DNA of 36,724 nt from Sulfurovum sp. (GTDB lineage Bacteria > Campylobacterota > Campylobacteria > Campylobacterales > Sulfurovaceae). The stretch's first letter is position 1. The number at the start of each line of letters is the position of its first letter. The stretch spans positions 1 to 36,724 of the forward strand of contig JALWLU010000163.1 in assembly GCA_026996325.1 (NCBI GenBank). Reading direction: 5' to 3'. A model generated the notes under the pieces. The model ran no database searches and had not been told where the DNA came from. It saw only the letters and a list, made by a program, of their open reading frames with translations. The translations under genes were made by a program, and so were the position numbers. This document shows, piece by piece, positions 1-7,519 of this stretch.

Positions 1-18
1 CTTTTAATCTTAATTGCC

Positions 19-24
19 TATAAT
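19..24 (+). promoter_or_regulatory. -10 promoter box for the DUF302 gene
   Basis: A perfect TATAAT preceded by TTGCC lies 30 nt before the start codon at 55. An AAAGGA ribosome-binding site follows at about 43-48. No clear -35 box is visible, as at the other promoters in this window. Confidence 0.6.
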
Positions 25-54
25 CACAGCTCAATTTACATAAAAGGACCACTT

Positions 55-666
55 ATGAAGCTTATCAAAGGTTTGTTCACATTTATCGGTGCGATCGTCG
101 TTATCGGCTTTCTCTTCGCATTTGTGAAGTTCGATCTGGGTACACGTATGGGACAGGTGGCATCACTTGATTCAAACGCAATGCCTGAATACATGAAGAT
201 GTTCGACAAGGTACTCGAAACCGGTGACCCGGCAAAAGGTATGGTACGTAGAGTCAAGATGGAGATTCCTGAGGGAATGACCAAGCAGGAAGCGTTCGAG
301 AATGCACTCGAGATCGCGGACGAAGTTGCCAGCGAGCACGGACTTGCAATGGTTGACAGCAAAACAATGCCAAGAGGTGGAAAACTCTTCAAAGACGGTG
401 GTAAACTGACACACATCCGTTCTTACTGTTCTCCGACAATCGCGGACAAGTTCCTCAACTACTCTCCATACTTCATCGGTTTCATGCCGTGTAGAATCGG
501 ATTTGTTGAAGATGACAACGGTGACATCTACATCTATACAATGAGCATGGAGCTTATGATCAACGGTGGTAGACCACTGCCTAAAGATCTGCTCGAACTG
601 GCAAACGAAGTCAGAGACGGTATGTATCAGATGATCGAAAAGGCAGCAAAAGGTGAAGATGAGTAA
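55..666 (+). CDS. Membrane-anchored DUF302-type protein
   Basis: A 203-residue protein with one N-terminal hydrophobic segment (about residues 5-25) and no signal-peptidase site, so it is probably anchored in the inner membrane facing the periplasm. The C-terminal half, with hydrophobic strands around residues 125-170 (CSPTIADKF, FMPCRIGFVED, IYIYTMSMEL), resembles the DUF302 fold, whose biochemical role is unknown; this family match is from memory. The start has a good AAAGGA site and its own TATAAT box upstream. A second DUF302-like protein, a lipoprotein, is encoded at 19633. The next gene is a c-type cytochrome on the same strand, so a link to periplasmic redox chemistry is possible but unproven. 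Confidence 0.75.
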   Translation: MKLIKGLFTFIGAIVVIGFLFAFVKFDLGTRMGQVASLDSNAMPEYMKMFDKVLETGDPAKGMVRRVKMEIPEGMTKQEAFENALEIADEVASEHGLAMVDSKTMPRGGKLFKDGGKLTHIRSYCSPTIADKFLNYSPYFIGFMPCRIGFVEDDNGDIYIYTMSMELMINGGRPLPKDLLELANEVRDGMYQMIEKAAKGEDE

Positions 667-685
667 TTCATCTCTCCTTTGCGAG

Positions 686-701
686 AGGCTCCTGTGAGCC
701 T
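686..701 (+). terminator. Weak hairpin after the DUF302 gene
   Basis: AGGCTC-CTGT-GAGCCT forms a perfect 6-bp stem with a 4-nt loop. It is followed by a pyrimidine tract (TTCCCTCCTT) rather than a pure U-run. It may attenuate transcription between the DUF302 gene and the cytochrome gene. Confidence 0.35.
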
Positions 702-743
702 TTCCCTCCTTCAACCTTTCACACCACTCCCCCTTTTACCTCT

Positions 744-1241
744 ATGAAACATTCACTCTCCTATCTTGCCATACTCATCGTACTGCTCTACGCGCTTGCG
801 AACAGCTATATGAAAGAGCGCTCTAACACACCGCACCATACGGTATCGGAAAGTTACGCGAAGCACACTGCCATGCATACAGTGCCTCACATCGATGAAG
901 AGCTCTCCCGCATAGAGACGCCAGAATATACCAGAGCGTACATCACCGATATCATCAACCACGGCTCGGAAAACCTGCATTTCAAAAAAGAGGAGATCAT
1001 GGAAAAGGGGTTCGTCTCCAAAAAGGATGCCCCCAAAGTCGCCTGCTATGTAATGACTCTTGCGGGTAATAGGTGCGACTATCCCAAAGAGGCGTCACTG
1101 CTTTACACAAGCAACTGTGCAGGGTGCCACGGCAACGACGGCAAGGGGCTTGGCGGCACCTACCCCGACCTCACGCGCCGCCCCCTGCTTGGCATAGAGA
1201 TGCGAAAGGGTGTTCTTGAAAATCTGCGCAGCAGGCAGTGA
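744..1241 (+). CDS. Membrane-anchored c-type cytochrome, C-terminal haem domain short
   Basis: A 165-residue protein with an N-terminal hydrophobic anchor (about residues 4-20), a helical region, and a haem c attachment motif CAGCH at residues 125-129 followed by GNDGKGLGG, typical of class I cytochromes. It should carry a covalent haem on the periplasmic side. Two other cysteines (101 and 111) lie before the motif. Only 36 residues follow CAGCH, fewer than the usual 60 or more that bring the distal Met ligand; Met153 is the only downstream candidate. The ORF may be naturally short or 3'-truncated. No ribosome-binding site is seen before the ATG (the leader is pyrimidine-rich), so the start is less sure than the identity. 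Confidence 0.75.
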   Translation: MKHSLSYLAILIVLLYALANSYMKERSNTPHHTVSESYAKHTAMHTVPHIDEELSRIETPEYTRAYITDIINHGSENLHFKKEEIMEKGFVSKKDAPKVACYVMTLAGNRCDYPKEASLLYTSNCAGCHGNDGKGLGGTYPDLTRRPLLGIEMRKGVLENLRSRQ

Positions 1242-1248
1242 AATATGC

Positions 1249-1254
1249 TATAAT
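1249..1254 (+). promoter_or_regulatory. -10 promoter box for the coiled-coil gene
   Basis: TATGCTATAAT (extended -10) begins just after the cytochrome stop codon and lies 27 nt before the ATG at 1282. It indicates an independent promoter for the genes that follow. Confidence 0.6.
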
Positions 1255-1281
1255 AATCCATCATACCATCAGGAGCAGACC

Positions 1282-1758
1282 ATGGAAGAGAATCTCAAAG
1301 CACTACTGGAAAAATCCAAAGAGACCCTTGAAAATATTGAAACAAAAATTTTAGACTACACAGATGAGCTGGGTGATGATGCCCAAGGCTATTGGGATGA
1401 CCTCAAAAACTATCTTGCAAAAGTCGGAGAGAGACTGGAGTCTTCCTATGAAGCCTATGAGCAGAAAGCGGAGCTTAAGTCGAAACTAATGCTGATGGAA
1501 GCACGTGACAGGATGGAAGCGATCCGCAGCGATGTCGAAAAGGTACTGCACAAAGTTGAGAGGAAAGGTGAACAGGAGCTTGACCTGCTGGCACTCAAAG
1601 CGCACCTTGCCAAACTCGAAGCGCAAGAGGTATGGGACGAGAAAGAGAAGGAGTTCGAACACCTCTACGCCAAGTCGAAACTCGAAGCAGAGAAGCTTTC
1701 GCAAAAGGCGCTTCACGAACTCAACGAAATCTACCTGAAGCTCAGTGAGATAGTATAG
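1282..1758 (+). CDS. Charged coiled-coil protein of unknown function
   Basis: A 158-residue, highly charged, almost wholly alpha-helical protein without signal peptide or membrane segment, rich in Glu, Lys and Leu with heptad-like spacing. The ATG at 1282 is chosen because AGGAG lies at 1271-1275 and a TATAAT box at 1249-1254; an in-frame start further upstream at 1210 would overlap the cytochrome gene and this promoter. The stop codon shares its last base with the GTG start of the following lipoprotein gene, so the two are translationally coupled. I do not recognise a named family; it is probably a cytosolic scaffold or a partner of the lipoprotein. Confidence 0.75.
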   Translation: MEENLKALLEKSKETLENIETKILDYTDELGDDAQGYWDDLKNYLAKVGERLESSYEAYEQKAELKSKLMLMEARDRMEAIRSDVEKVLHKVERKGEQELDLLALKAHLAKLEAQEVWDEKEKEFEHLYAKSKLEAEKLSQKALHELNEIYLKLSEIV

Positions 1759-2366
1759 TGAAACGCTCTTTACTCGCTGCAATGGGGACTGCCCTGTTAC
1801 TGCTTGGCGGCTGTGCCCCCTACGCACAGATGCAGCTTGAGAAGCGTGCCGTTTCCCTCCAGCTTGAAACGGCCCAGAGCCGTCTTGAAGCTGTACCCCT
1901 CGAACAGAAGCGTACCGGCTTCATCTCCCTCTACCTGACACAGACCATTCTCAAAACCAAAGCGGGCAATCTGCTGGTGTATGAAGAGGCGGAGCTTGAC
2001 AGCAACTACGAGTTCAGACAGACTGCCTCGAGAACACTGGATATTGTATTCGAGAGCTTTCAGAAAAGAGCTGTCGCTTCCGTTGGCGGTATAGATGCCT
2101 ACCAGATTGTTCTTCCCAAACGGGGTATGCTCAATGTTCTTGTCCAGAAGAGAGGCATCTTCAACCTTACCCTGCTCTACGGCATGAGCAACGCGCAGCT
2201 AAAGCAGATGCTGCTGCCGCTGCATGCGAAGATCGCACCGCTGATAGAGAAAGATGTCATTACGCTGCATAACCCCGATGATGCCATACTCAGCAAGTGG
2301 GATGTGATAAAGGTGCGCTTCTACCCGCTTGTCGGACACATTCCAAGACCATTCAACGGACTCTGA
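1758..2366 (+). CDS. Predicted outer-membrane lipoprotein
   Basis: A 202-residue protein starting with GTG at 1758, sharing one base with the upstream stop codon. The N-terminus has a Lys-Arg charge, a Leu-rich h-region and a lipobox (LLGGC, Cys19), so it is a predicted signal peptidase II substrate. The mature part is mixed alpha/beta with no motif I recognise. The stop overlaps the ATG of the propeller gene (TGATG at 2364-2368), so the coiled-coil, lipoprotein and propeller genes form a tight three-gene unit. Its role is unknown; the operon suggests it works with the periplasmic propeller protein. Confidence 0.75.
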   Translation: MKRSLLAAMGTALLLLGGCAPYAQMQLEKRAVSLQLETAQSRLEAVPLEQKRTGFISLYLTQTILKTKAGNLLVYEEAELDSNYEFRQTASRTLDIVFESFQKRAVASVGGIDAYQIVLPKRGMLNVLVQKRGIFNLTLLYGMSNAQLKQMLLPLHAKIAPLIEKDVITLHNPDDAILSKWDVIKVRFYPLVGHIPRPFNGL

Positions 2367-3307
2367 TGAGACACCTTGCTTTCTGGCTGCTGCCGCTGCT
2401 GCTCTTTGCGGTGGAGATAAAACCCATTGCGACCATCGAAGTCTCCGGCCTTGTCAGTGATATGGCCGAAGAGAACGGCTACCTCTATGTCGCTACTGAC
2501 AATGGAAGTGTCGACATTGTCGATCTTGCAACACAGAAGATCGTCCGTCAGATACACTTTGCACCGATTCTGAGAAGTGACGGCGGCTACACCCCTGCGC
2601 GGATTCACGCCATCGACCGTTACAAGGGAAAGACACTGATGGTCACCAGTGCGCCAAACGCCTACCGCAATGTATGGGTAGAGCGGAACGGCACACTCAG
2701 CAAAGTCATCGACGCTTCCCGTAACCTGATGCCAAAACACGCTTTCTTTGACAAAGCGGGGAAGATTCTCCTTGGCGGCTTCGGGTCGGAGGTCACACGC
2801 TACGATACATCGGACAGCTTCGTACACTACAGCAGACAGGTCAGCGAAAGCACCCTTGGCGGCATGGCGCTCGATGCCAAAAGAGAGGTAGCGGTCATGG
2901 CCGACGAGAGCGGCAGTGTCGCCGTCATGGAGATCAACTCCTCCAAAGTGCTGCAGCGTTTGGACAGAGAACATGTCGACAACATCTACCGCGTCGCCTA
3001 TGCAAACGGCACACTGGTTACGGCCGGGCAGGACAGGCGTGTGGGCGTCTATCTTCCTGACGGTAGTTCCTACCACATCAAAAGCGACTTCCTGGTCTAC
3101 GCTGTCGCCATCAGCCCCTCGGGGAAAACGGCACTCTACTCCAGCGGCACAGAGCACACCCTACAGCTCTTCGATACGAGAACCGGCAAAAAGGGTCACC
3201 AACTTACAGGACACCACGCCACACCGGGGAAGATCCTCTTTGTTACTGAAAAGGCCGTTATCTCCAGCGGAGATGAAAAAGTCGTCTATTTCTGGAAACT
3301 GCCCTGA
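2366..3307 (+). CDS. Periplasmic WD40-like beta-propeller, NapL-like
   Basis: A 313-residue protein with a cleavable signal peptide (residues 1-15, Leu-rich, ending near FAVE) and repeated beta-strand blades with motifs such as YVATDNGSVDIVDLATQ, AVMADESGSVAVMEI and LYSSGTEHTLQLFD, as in WD40/quinoprotein propellers. Campylobacterota nitrate reductase clusters (nap) carry an accessory propeller, NapL, which this resembles in size and style; no other nap gene is visible here, so the specific name is withheld. The ATG at 2366 is chosen over an upstream in-frame start because it gives the signal peptide and overlaps the upstream stop. It is the last gene of its unit. Confidence 0.7.
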   Translation: MRHLAFWLLPLLLFAVEIKPIATIEVSGLVSDMAEENGYLYVATDNGSVDIVDLATQKIVRQIHFAPILRSDGGYTPARIHAIDRYKGKTLMVTSAPNAYRNVWVERNGTLSKVIDASRNLMPKHAFFDKAGKILLGGFGSEVTRYDTSDSFVHYSRQVSESTLGGMALDAKREVAVMADESGSVAVMEINSSKVLQRLDREHVDNIYRVAYANGTLVTAGQDRRVGVYLPDGSSYHIKSDFLVYAVAISPSGKTALYSSGTEHTLQLFDTRTGKKGHQLTGHHATPGKILFVTEKAVISSGDEKVVYFWKLP

Positions 3308-3395
3308 TATTCAGCGACTTTCCCTCTTTTTGGGTAAATTTGCCCTCTTTTTTACAAAATACGCCAAAACTAAGCGGGAGTATCTAAAAAACAGC

Positions 3396-3401
3396 TACAA
3401 T
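3396..3401 (+). promoter_or_regulatory. -10 box and long leader of the cold-shock gene
   Basis: GCTACAAT at 3394-3401 matches the local -10 style and lies about 127 nt before the cold-shock start codon, giving a predicted leader of about 120 nt. Long leaders are characteristic of cspA-type genes, where the RNA fold changes with temperature. An AT-rich segment near 3500-3515 could be a second -10 region. Confidence 0.45.
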
Positions 3402-3528
3402 AGTTCCGATGAAAGATGAGGATCGAGTTCATCTTTTGAGTGTTATGTACGTGTAAAACCCTGCAAGACCCCCGAAAGACTCTCTGTTTAAATGTTTTCA
3501 CAAATTTAAATTATAAAAAGGCTACACA

Positions 3529-3747
3529 ATGGCAGAATTGGTAAATGGAACAGTAAAATGGTTCAACGATGAAAAAGGTTACGGATTTATTCAGCAGGAA
3601 AACGGAGGAAGCGATGTATTTGTACACTTCCGCCAGGTTAACAACCCTGAAGGTGGACGCGTAACACTCGCAGAGGGTCAAGCGGTCACTTTCGAAATCG
3701 GCGAAGGACAAAAAGGTCCTCAGGCTGAAAACGTTACAGCACTCTAA
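3529..3747 (+). CDS. Cold-shock protein, single CSD domain
   Basis: A 72-residue protein filling one cold-shock domain (five-stranded OB fold). Both nucleic-acid-binding motifs are present: RNP1 (KGYGFIQ, about residues 18-24) and RNP2 (VFVHFR, about residues 32-37), with the aromatic residues that stack on single-stranded RNA or DNA. Members act as RNA chaperones in the cytoplasm. An AAAAGG site precedes the ATG, and the gene is monocistronic, between a long leader and a GC-rich hairpin. The name cspA is often used for such proteins, but paralogue assignment from sequence alone is not safe. Confidence 0.95.
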   Translation: MAELVNGTVKWFNDEKGYGFIQQENGGSDVFVHFRQVNNPEGGRVTLAEGQAVTFEIGEGQKGPQAENVTAL

Positions 3748-3753
3748 AACCTC

Positions 3754-3771
3754 TCCCGGCATCCGCCGGGA
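3754..3771 (+). terminator. Hairpin terminator between convergent genes
   Basis: TCCCGGC-ATCC-GCCGGGA is a perfect 7-bp GC-rich stem just after the cold-shock stop codon. It faces the convergent DUF4139 gene and could act in both directions. No U-tract follows. Confidence 0.6.
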
Positions 3772-3798
3772 ACCCACACTAAACTCTATCACTTCCCA

Positions 3799-3826
3799 CT
3801 ATCACTAAAACCCCTATCACTAAAAC
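3799..3826. repeat. Tandem 13-bp direct repeat
   Basis: CTATCACTAAAAC occurs twice with a 15-bp period (3799-3811 and 3814-3826), directly abutting the stop codon of the DUF4139 gene. It looks like a local duplication by slippage. Confidence 0.6.
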
Positions 3827-5221
3827 TTAGTAAGTAACTTTCAGATCCTTGTCATAGGAGAGTTCGAACAGCACCTCTATCTCTCTACGCTCATGCGGCT
3901 TCAGTGTCACAGGCATCACCACCTTGCCCTCTTTTTTCAGAGAATACTCTGCACCCTTGACTGAAAGCAGTTTCACTTTGATCTTGTCGGTGGTCGATAC
4001 CGGTATGCGCTCGACAATGCGAAGCTTTTTTGCCTTGTCTGACTTGTTGAGCACCTCCAGCCGGAAACCATCTTTTTTCTTCACAGTCGAACCGAAAATG
4101 CCGCTTTCTCTCTCTTTCTCGACAATGGGTTTTCGTACCACCCTGATATCCTGGTCAAGCTTCGTATAGAGCGCGTAGAAGTTGCCGTCATACTCACCCA
4201 CAGCACTCTCGTTAACAAGCTTTCCCTTCTCAAAAAACTTCCAACGGCGCTGCTCTATCTGAAGCTTGGGTGTAAAACGGCACACTTCAAAAACCCCCGC
4301 TCTGCGGTAAGGGTAGCTCTCGAGCGCACAGTTTACAGGCACTTTCCAGCTCATTACCGGCACCTCTTTCGCTTCGCCGGTAGAGGGAAGATTGAGGTTG
4401 ATGACCGAATACTCCCTGCTTTGCAGGTAGGTTGCCTTTGATGCAGGTGCAGTGGCAAATGTCACTTTCTCTTCCATAACCGCATCGTTTGCCGCAAGTG
4501 CCTTTTTCCTTGGCATATAGGCTCTGGCTTCGGAGACCACCCAGGGGTTGAAGTGAACGGGATAGAGGTGGACATTGGCTGTCGTGTTGTAAAAGTGCGC
4601 CTTGTCCGCTTCGATATCCACGCCGCTTCGGTTGAGCAGACTGAGCTTCTGTGTCACCTCTATCTGCCCGTTGCCCTGTAGATTGGCCTCATAGAGCGGT
4701 TTGAAGGTAACGTAGCCGTAGGGGAGCGTAAGTGTCAGCTCTTTTTTGCACGGCTTTTCCAGTATCAGCGGAAGCGTGCTGCGTGTCTCTCTGGCAAAAC
4801 GCTGTTTGAGTGCCTTGTTTTTGTAGGCAAGTTTCTCACGCTCCGTCATCAGCGCAGCTTTCTCTTTGGCGACACTTCTTGCCGCTTCGATCCACGATGT
4901 GGCATCGATGGCGTTAGGCTGCGGCAGTGTAACGAGCTTATCGAGTATCTTGCTATTTTCGGCATTGGTGCGGATAAGCCCCTCAAGGCTCCGGGACTCA
5001 CTGAAGAGTGCACAGAGACGTTCACCCGGAGGACAGTCGATACCGCTTTGCACTGCGACACTCTGGCGCTCGCACTCGGCCTTGACATTTTTGGTAAGGC
5101 CGATAAAGCTGTTTTCGGGAGTATAAGTGTAGAGGGTTTTGTCCTGATAGACGGCAAGCTGTGAAGCCATCAGAAGCGAAGATCCAAACGCCAAAAGCGG
5201 CAGCAGCATAACTCTTTTCAT
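3827..5221 (-). CDS. Exported DUF4139-domain protein
   Basis: A 464-residue protein with a signal peptide (residues 1-19, ending LLMAS). A helical region with paired cysteines (around residues 50-70) precedes a long beta-rich C-terminal region that resembles the DUF4139 (MuiA-like) domain, ending in strands with HERREIEVLFELSY. Family members are surface or periplasmic proteins without a defined reaction. It has its own promoter (TATACT on the minus strand at 5250-5255) and an AAGGA site before the ATG. The gene converges with the cold-shock gene. Residues 290-345 contain two further cysteines that could form a disulphide in the periplasm. Confidence 0.75.
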   Translation of the reverse strand: MKRVMLLPLLAFGSSLLMASQLAVYQDKTLYTYTPENSFIGLTKNVKAECERQSVAVQSGIDCPPGERLCALFSESRSLEGLIRTNAENSKILDKLVTLPQPNAIDATSWIEAARSVAKEKAALMTEREKLAYKNKALKQRFARETRSTLPLILEKPCKKELTLTLPYGYVTFKPLYEANLQGNGQIEVTQKLSLLNRSGVDIEADKAHFYNTTANVHLYPVHFNPWVVSEARAYMPRKKALAANDAVMEEKVTFATAPASKATYLQSREYSVINLNLPSTGEAKEVPVMSWKVPVNCALESYPYRRAGVFEVCRFTPKLQIEQRRWKFFEKGKLVNESAVGEYDGNFYALYTKLDQDIRVVRKPIVEKERESGIFGSTVKKKDGFRLEVLNKSDKAKKLRIVERIPVSTTDKIKVKLLSVKGAEYSLKKEGKVVMPVTLKPHERREIEVLFELSYDKDLKVTY

Positions 5222-5249
5222 CGTGCGATCCTTATAACGCTTTTGGATG

Positions 5250-5255
5250 AGTATA
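5250..5255 (-). promoter_or_regulatory. -10 box for the DUF4139 gene
   Basis: On the minus strand GCTATACT lies 28 nt before the start codon, in the short gap between the cytochrome stop and the DUF4139 start. The gene therefore need not depend on the cytochrome promoter. Confidence 0.5.
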
Positions 5256-5260
5256 GCGCA

Positions 5261-5638
5261 CTATTGTGAACGGTTGGTATCGCTACTTTTTTTGTGTGCA
5301 CGGATGTAGTCGGCATTTTTCTGCTGAAGAAAGTCGTAAATGGCCTTGACCTCTTCATCGGTCAGGTAGTAGCGTGGCATTACGGGATGATAGCTGTTGA
5401 CACTCCTGATCATCCGCTCCAGGCTCTCCAAACGGATGTCTGGCCCTCTGAGCGCCTGTTTGCCGTGAATGTCACGAAACTCGACAATGGTACACCCCTC
5501 TCCGCTCTCTCCGTGGCACTGTGCACAGCTGACCCCGCGGGGGTTGTTGTAGAGCATCTGGCCGTACTCGTAGTGGGAGATGAAGTCCTCATCGGCCCCA
5601 AGCAGCAGCGGCAGAGTCAATAGCAGTCGTTTCCACAT
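5261..5638 (-). CDS. Small periplasmic cytochrome c
   Basis: A 125-residue monohaem cytochrome with a short signal peptide (MWKRLLLTLPLLLGA) and haem motif CAQCH at residues 38-42 followed by GESGEG. The probable distal ligand is Met87 in HPVMPRYYLTDEEV, and the C-terminal helix (KAIYDFLQQ) completes a class I fold. An inserted Cys49 after the haem motif is unusual. It should act as a soluble electron carrier in the periplasm. Divergent from folD, whose promoter lies in the shared gap; the minus-strand leader has only a weak GGGA element as ribosome-binding site. Confidence 0.88.
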   Translation of the reverse strand: MWKRLLLTLPLLLGADEDFISHYEYGQMLYNNPRGVSCAQCHGESGEGCTIVEFRDIHGKQALRGPDIRLESLERMIRSVNSYHPVMPRYYLTDEEVKAIYDFLQQKNADYIRAHKKSSDTNRSQ

Positions 5639-5664
5639 CCGATAATTCCCTAAACTAATTTGGC

Positions 5665-5670
5665 TATAAT
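5665..5670 (+). promoter_or_regulatory. -10 promoter box for folD
   Basis: TTTGGCTATAAT, a strong match to the local promoter style, lies 31 nt before the folD ATG. The same ~60-nt gap must also hold the divergent cytochrome promoter. Confidence 0.65.
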
Positions 5671-5701
5671 ACTACCCTAAAAATCATTACAAGGTCCCAC
5701 C

Positions 5702-6547
5702 ATGCAACTGATCGACGGAAAAGCCCTGGCAAACAAGGTTCAGACCGAAGTGGCCGAAGAGGTCGAAAGACTCAAGCAGGAGAAGAATGTCGTTCCGGGT
5801 CTGGCCGTCATTCTCGTGGGTGACGACCCCGCCAGCCATGCCTACGTCAAGATGAAAGCCAAGGCGTGCGAAAAGGTCGGCTTCTACTCCATCACCCACA
5901 ATATGCCCGATACCATTTCACAAGACGAGATCATCCAGATCATCGAGATGATGAACGCCAATCCCCATATCGACGGCATCCTGGTACAGCTGCCGCTGCC
6001 AAAGCATATCGACACCGACAAGATTCTTGAGGTCATCGACCCCAAGAAAGATGTCGACGGCTTCCACGCCTACAATGTGGGGCGTCTTGTCACCAACCTC
6101 GACAGCTTCGTTCCCTGTACGCCCCTTGGTGTGATGAAGATGTTTGAAGCCTACGACATCGATCTCGAAGGCAAGGATGTCTGCGTAGTGGGAGCAAGCA
6201 ACATCGTAGGCAAGCCCATGGCTGCCCTGCTGCTCAACGCCAACGCAACTGTGACCGTTACTCACATCTACACAAAAGACCTCAAGGCGCACACCAGCAG
6301 AGCGGACATCGTCGTTGTGGGTGTCGGTGTTCCGGGCCTCATCAAGGAAGATATGGTCAAGGAGGGTGCGGTGGTCATCGACATCGGCATCAACCGCATC
6401 GAGGACGGTTCGCTTGTGGGCGATGTGGACTTCCCCAATGTCAGCAAAAAGTGCTCCTACATCACGCCGGTCCCGGGCGGTGTGGGCCCCATGACCATTG
6501 CGATGCTGCTTAGCAACACCCTCAAAGCGGCAAAGGCGAGAGCGTAA
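5702..6547 (+). CDS. folD: Bifunctional methylenetetrahydrofolate dehydrogenase/cyclohydrolase
   Basis: A 281-residue FolD of normal length. It interconverts 5,10-methylene-, methenyl- and 10-formyl-tetrahydrofolate using NADP, supplying one-carbon units for purine, fMet and thymidylate synthesis. Signatures seen: YVKMKAKACEKVG (catalytic Lys region, near residue 55), ILVQLPLPKHID, the DVDGFH motif, the Rossmann motif VVGASNIVGKP and the closing PVPGGVGPMT. An AAGGT site precedes the ATG. The TAA stop is followed directly by the lepB ATG with no gap, so folD heads a folD-lepB-M50 protease operon. Confidence 0.97.
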   Translation: MQLIDGKALANKVQTEVAEEVERLKQEKNVVPGLAVILVGDDPASHAYVKMKAKACEKVGFYSITHNMPDTISQDEIIQIIEMMNANPHIDGILVQLPLPKHIDTDKILEVIDPKKDVDGFHAYNVGRLVTNLDSFVPCTPLGVMKMFEAYDIDLEGKDVCVVGASNIVGKPMAALLLNANATVTVTHIYTKDLKAHTSRADIVVVGVGVPGLIKEDMVKEGAVVIDIGINRIEDGSLVGDVDFPNVSKKCSYITPVPGGVGPMTIAMLLSNTLKAAKARA

Positions 6548-7519
6548 ATGAAAAAACTTGCAGACAGACTCTACCGTTTCTCCAGCTCCTGGACAGGAAC
6601 GATCATCATCGTTCTCTTTCTTATCTTCTTTGTCGCGCAGTCTTTCGTCATCCCCAGCGGGTCGATGAAGCGAACCCTGCTCATTGGCGATTTTCTCTTT
6701 GCAAAGAAGTTCTCCTACGGCATCCCCACGCCGCACTTGCCGTGGCTGGAGGTTCCGGTACTTCCCGACTTCAACGGAAACGGGCATCTCATCGAAGGAC
6801 CGCGCCCGCAGCGTGAGGACATCGTCATCTTCCGCTACCCAAGAAACGAGAAGATCCACTACGTCAAACGCTGTGTCGCCGTGGGCGGAGACGAGCTGAT
6901 CTATGCCGACAAGAAACTGCTTATCCACTTCCATGAGGGTGACACATATATCCAAAAGCACTACCCTGCAAACAAGATAAGAAAGATCCGCAGAAAACTC
7001 TGGGTAGAGAATCCCTATATGGACAAATATCCGGGCATTCAGTACGCACCGGAGGGGATGCCCATCTTCGAAGCGCTGCTGAACTACTATATGTACAACA
7101 AAAAGATCGATATGATCCCAATGATGATCGATGACCTTGACGCACCGGTCTATGACCTTGGCGGCAAAGCGATCAACGGCCTTTATGCAAAGGTTCCGGA
7201 AGACCACTTCTATATGATCGGCGACAATCGTGACAACTCCAACGACAGCCGCTTCTGGGGGCCTGTGCCCTACCGTCTCATCGTCGGAAAACCGTGGCTG
7301 ATCTACATGAGCATCGAGCACCGCTCCTACGACCAGGTGCTCAACGGTGACCACCTTGGCGGCGGGCGTGACCACGCGGGCCTCAAGCGTGTCTGCGGTG
7401 ATGTGCCCATCGACTCCAAAGCGTGTGAAAAGCTCTGGAACAAACAGCGCTACACTGTCCGCTGGGGACGCGTGGGCAGACGCATCGATACCCTTGAACT
7501 GCAGCAGCCCATCCAATGA
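6548..7519 (+). CDS. lepB: Signal peptidase I
   Basis: A 323-residue type I signal peptidase that removes signal peptides from Sec and Tat substrates at the periplasmic face of the inner membrane. One N-terminal membrane segment (residues 17-31) is followed by the catalytic serine in IPSGSM (Ser39) and the general-base lysine in YVKR (Lys107), then box E GDNRDNSNDSRFWG near residue 225. An insertion of about 90 residues between the lysine and box E, rich in Lys and Tyr, is typical of larger proteobacterial forms. It starts immediately after folD and its end overlaps the next gene by ATGA. Confidence 0.96.
   Translation: MKKLADRLYRFSSSWTGTIIIVLFLIFFVAQSFVIPSGSMKRTLLIGDFLFAKKFSYGIPTPHLPWLEVPVLPDFNGNGHLIEGPRPQREDIVIFRYPRNEKIHYVKRCVAVGGDELIYADKKLLIHFHEGDTYIQKHYPANKIRKIRRKLWVENPYMDKYPGIQYAPEGMPIFEALLNYYMYNKKIDMIPMMIDDLDAPVYDLGGKAINGLYAKVPEDHFYMIGDNRDNSNDSRFWGPVPYRLIVGKPWLIYMSIEHRSYDQVLNGDHLGGGRDHAGLKRVCGDVPIDSKACEKLWNKQRYTVRWGRVGRRIDTLELQQPIQ

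Noticed and set aside
5918-7516. A 532-codon minus-strand ORF antisense to folD and lepB
   Set aside because: Both sense genes carry full family motifs; the antisense product has no recognisable domain and is a by-product of their codon use.
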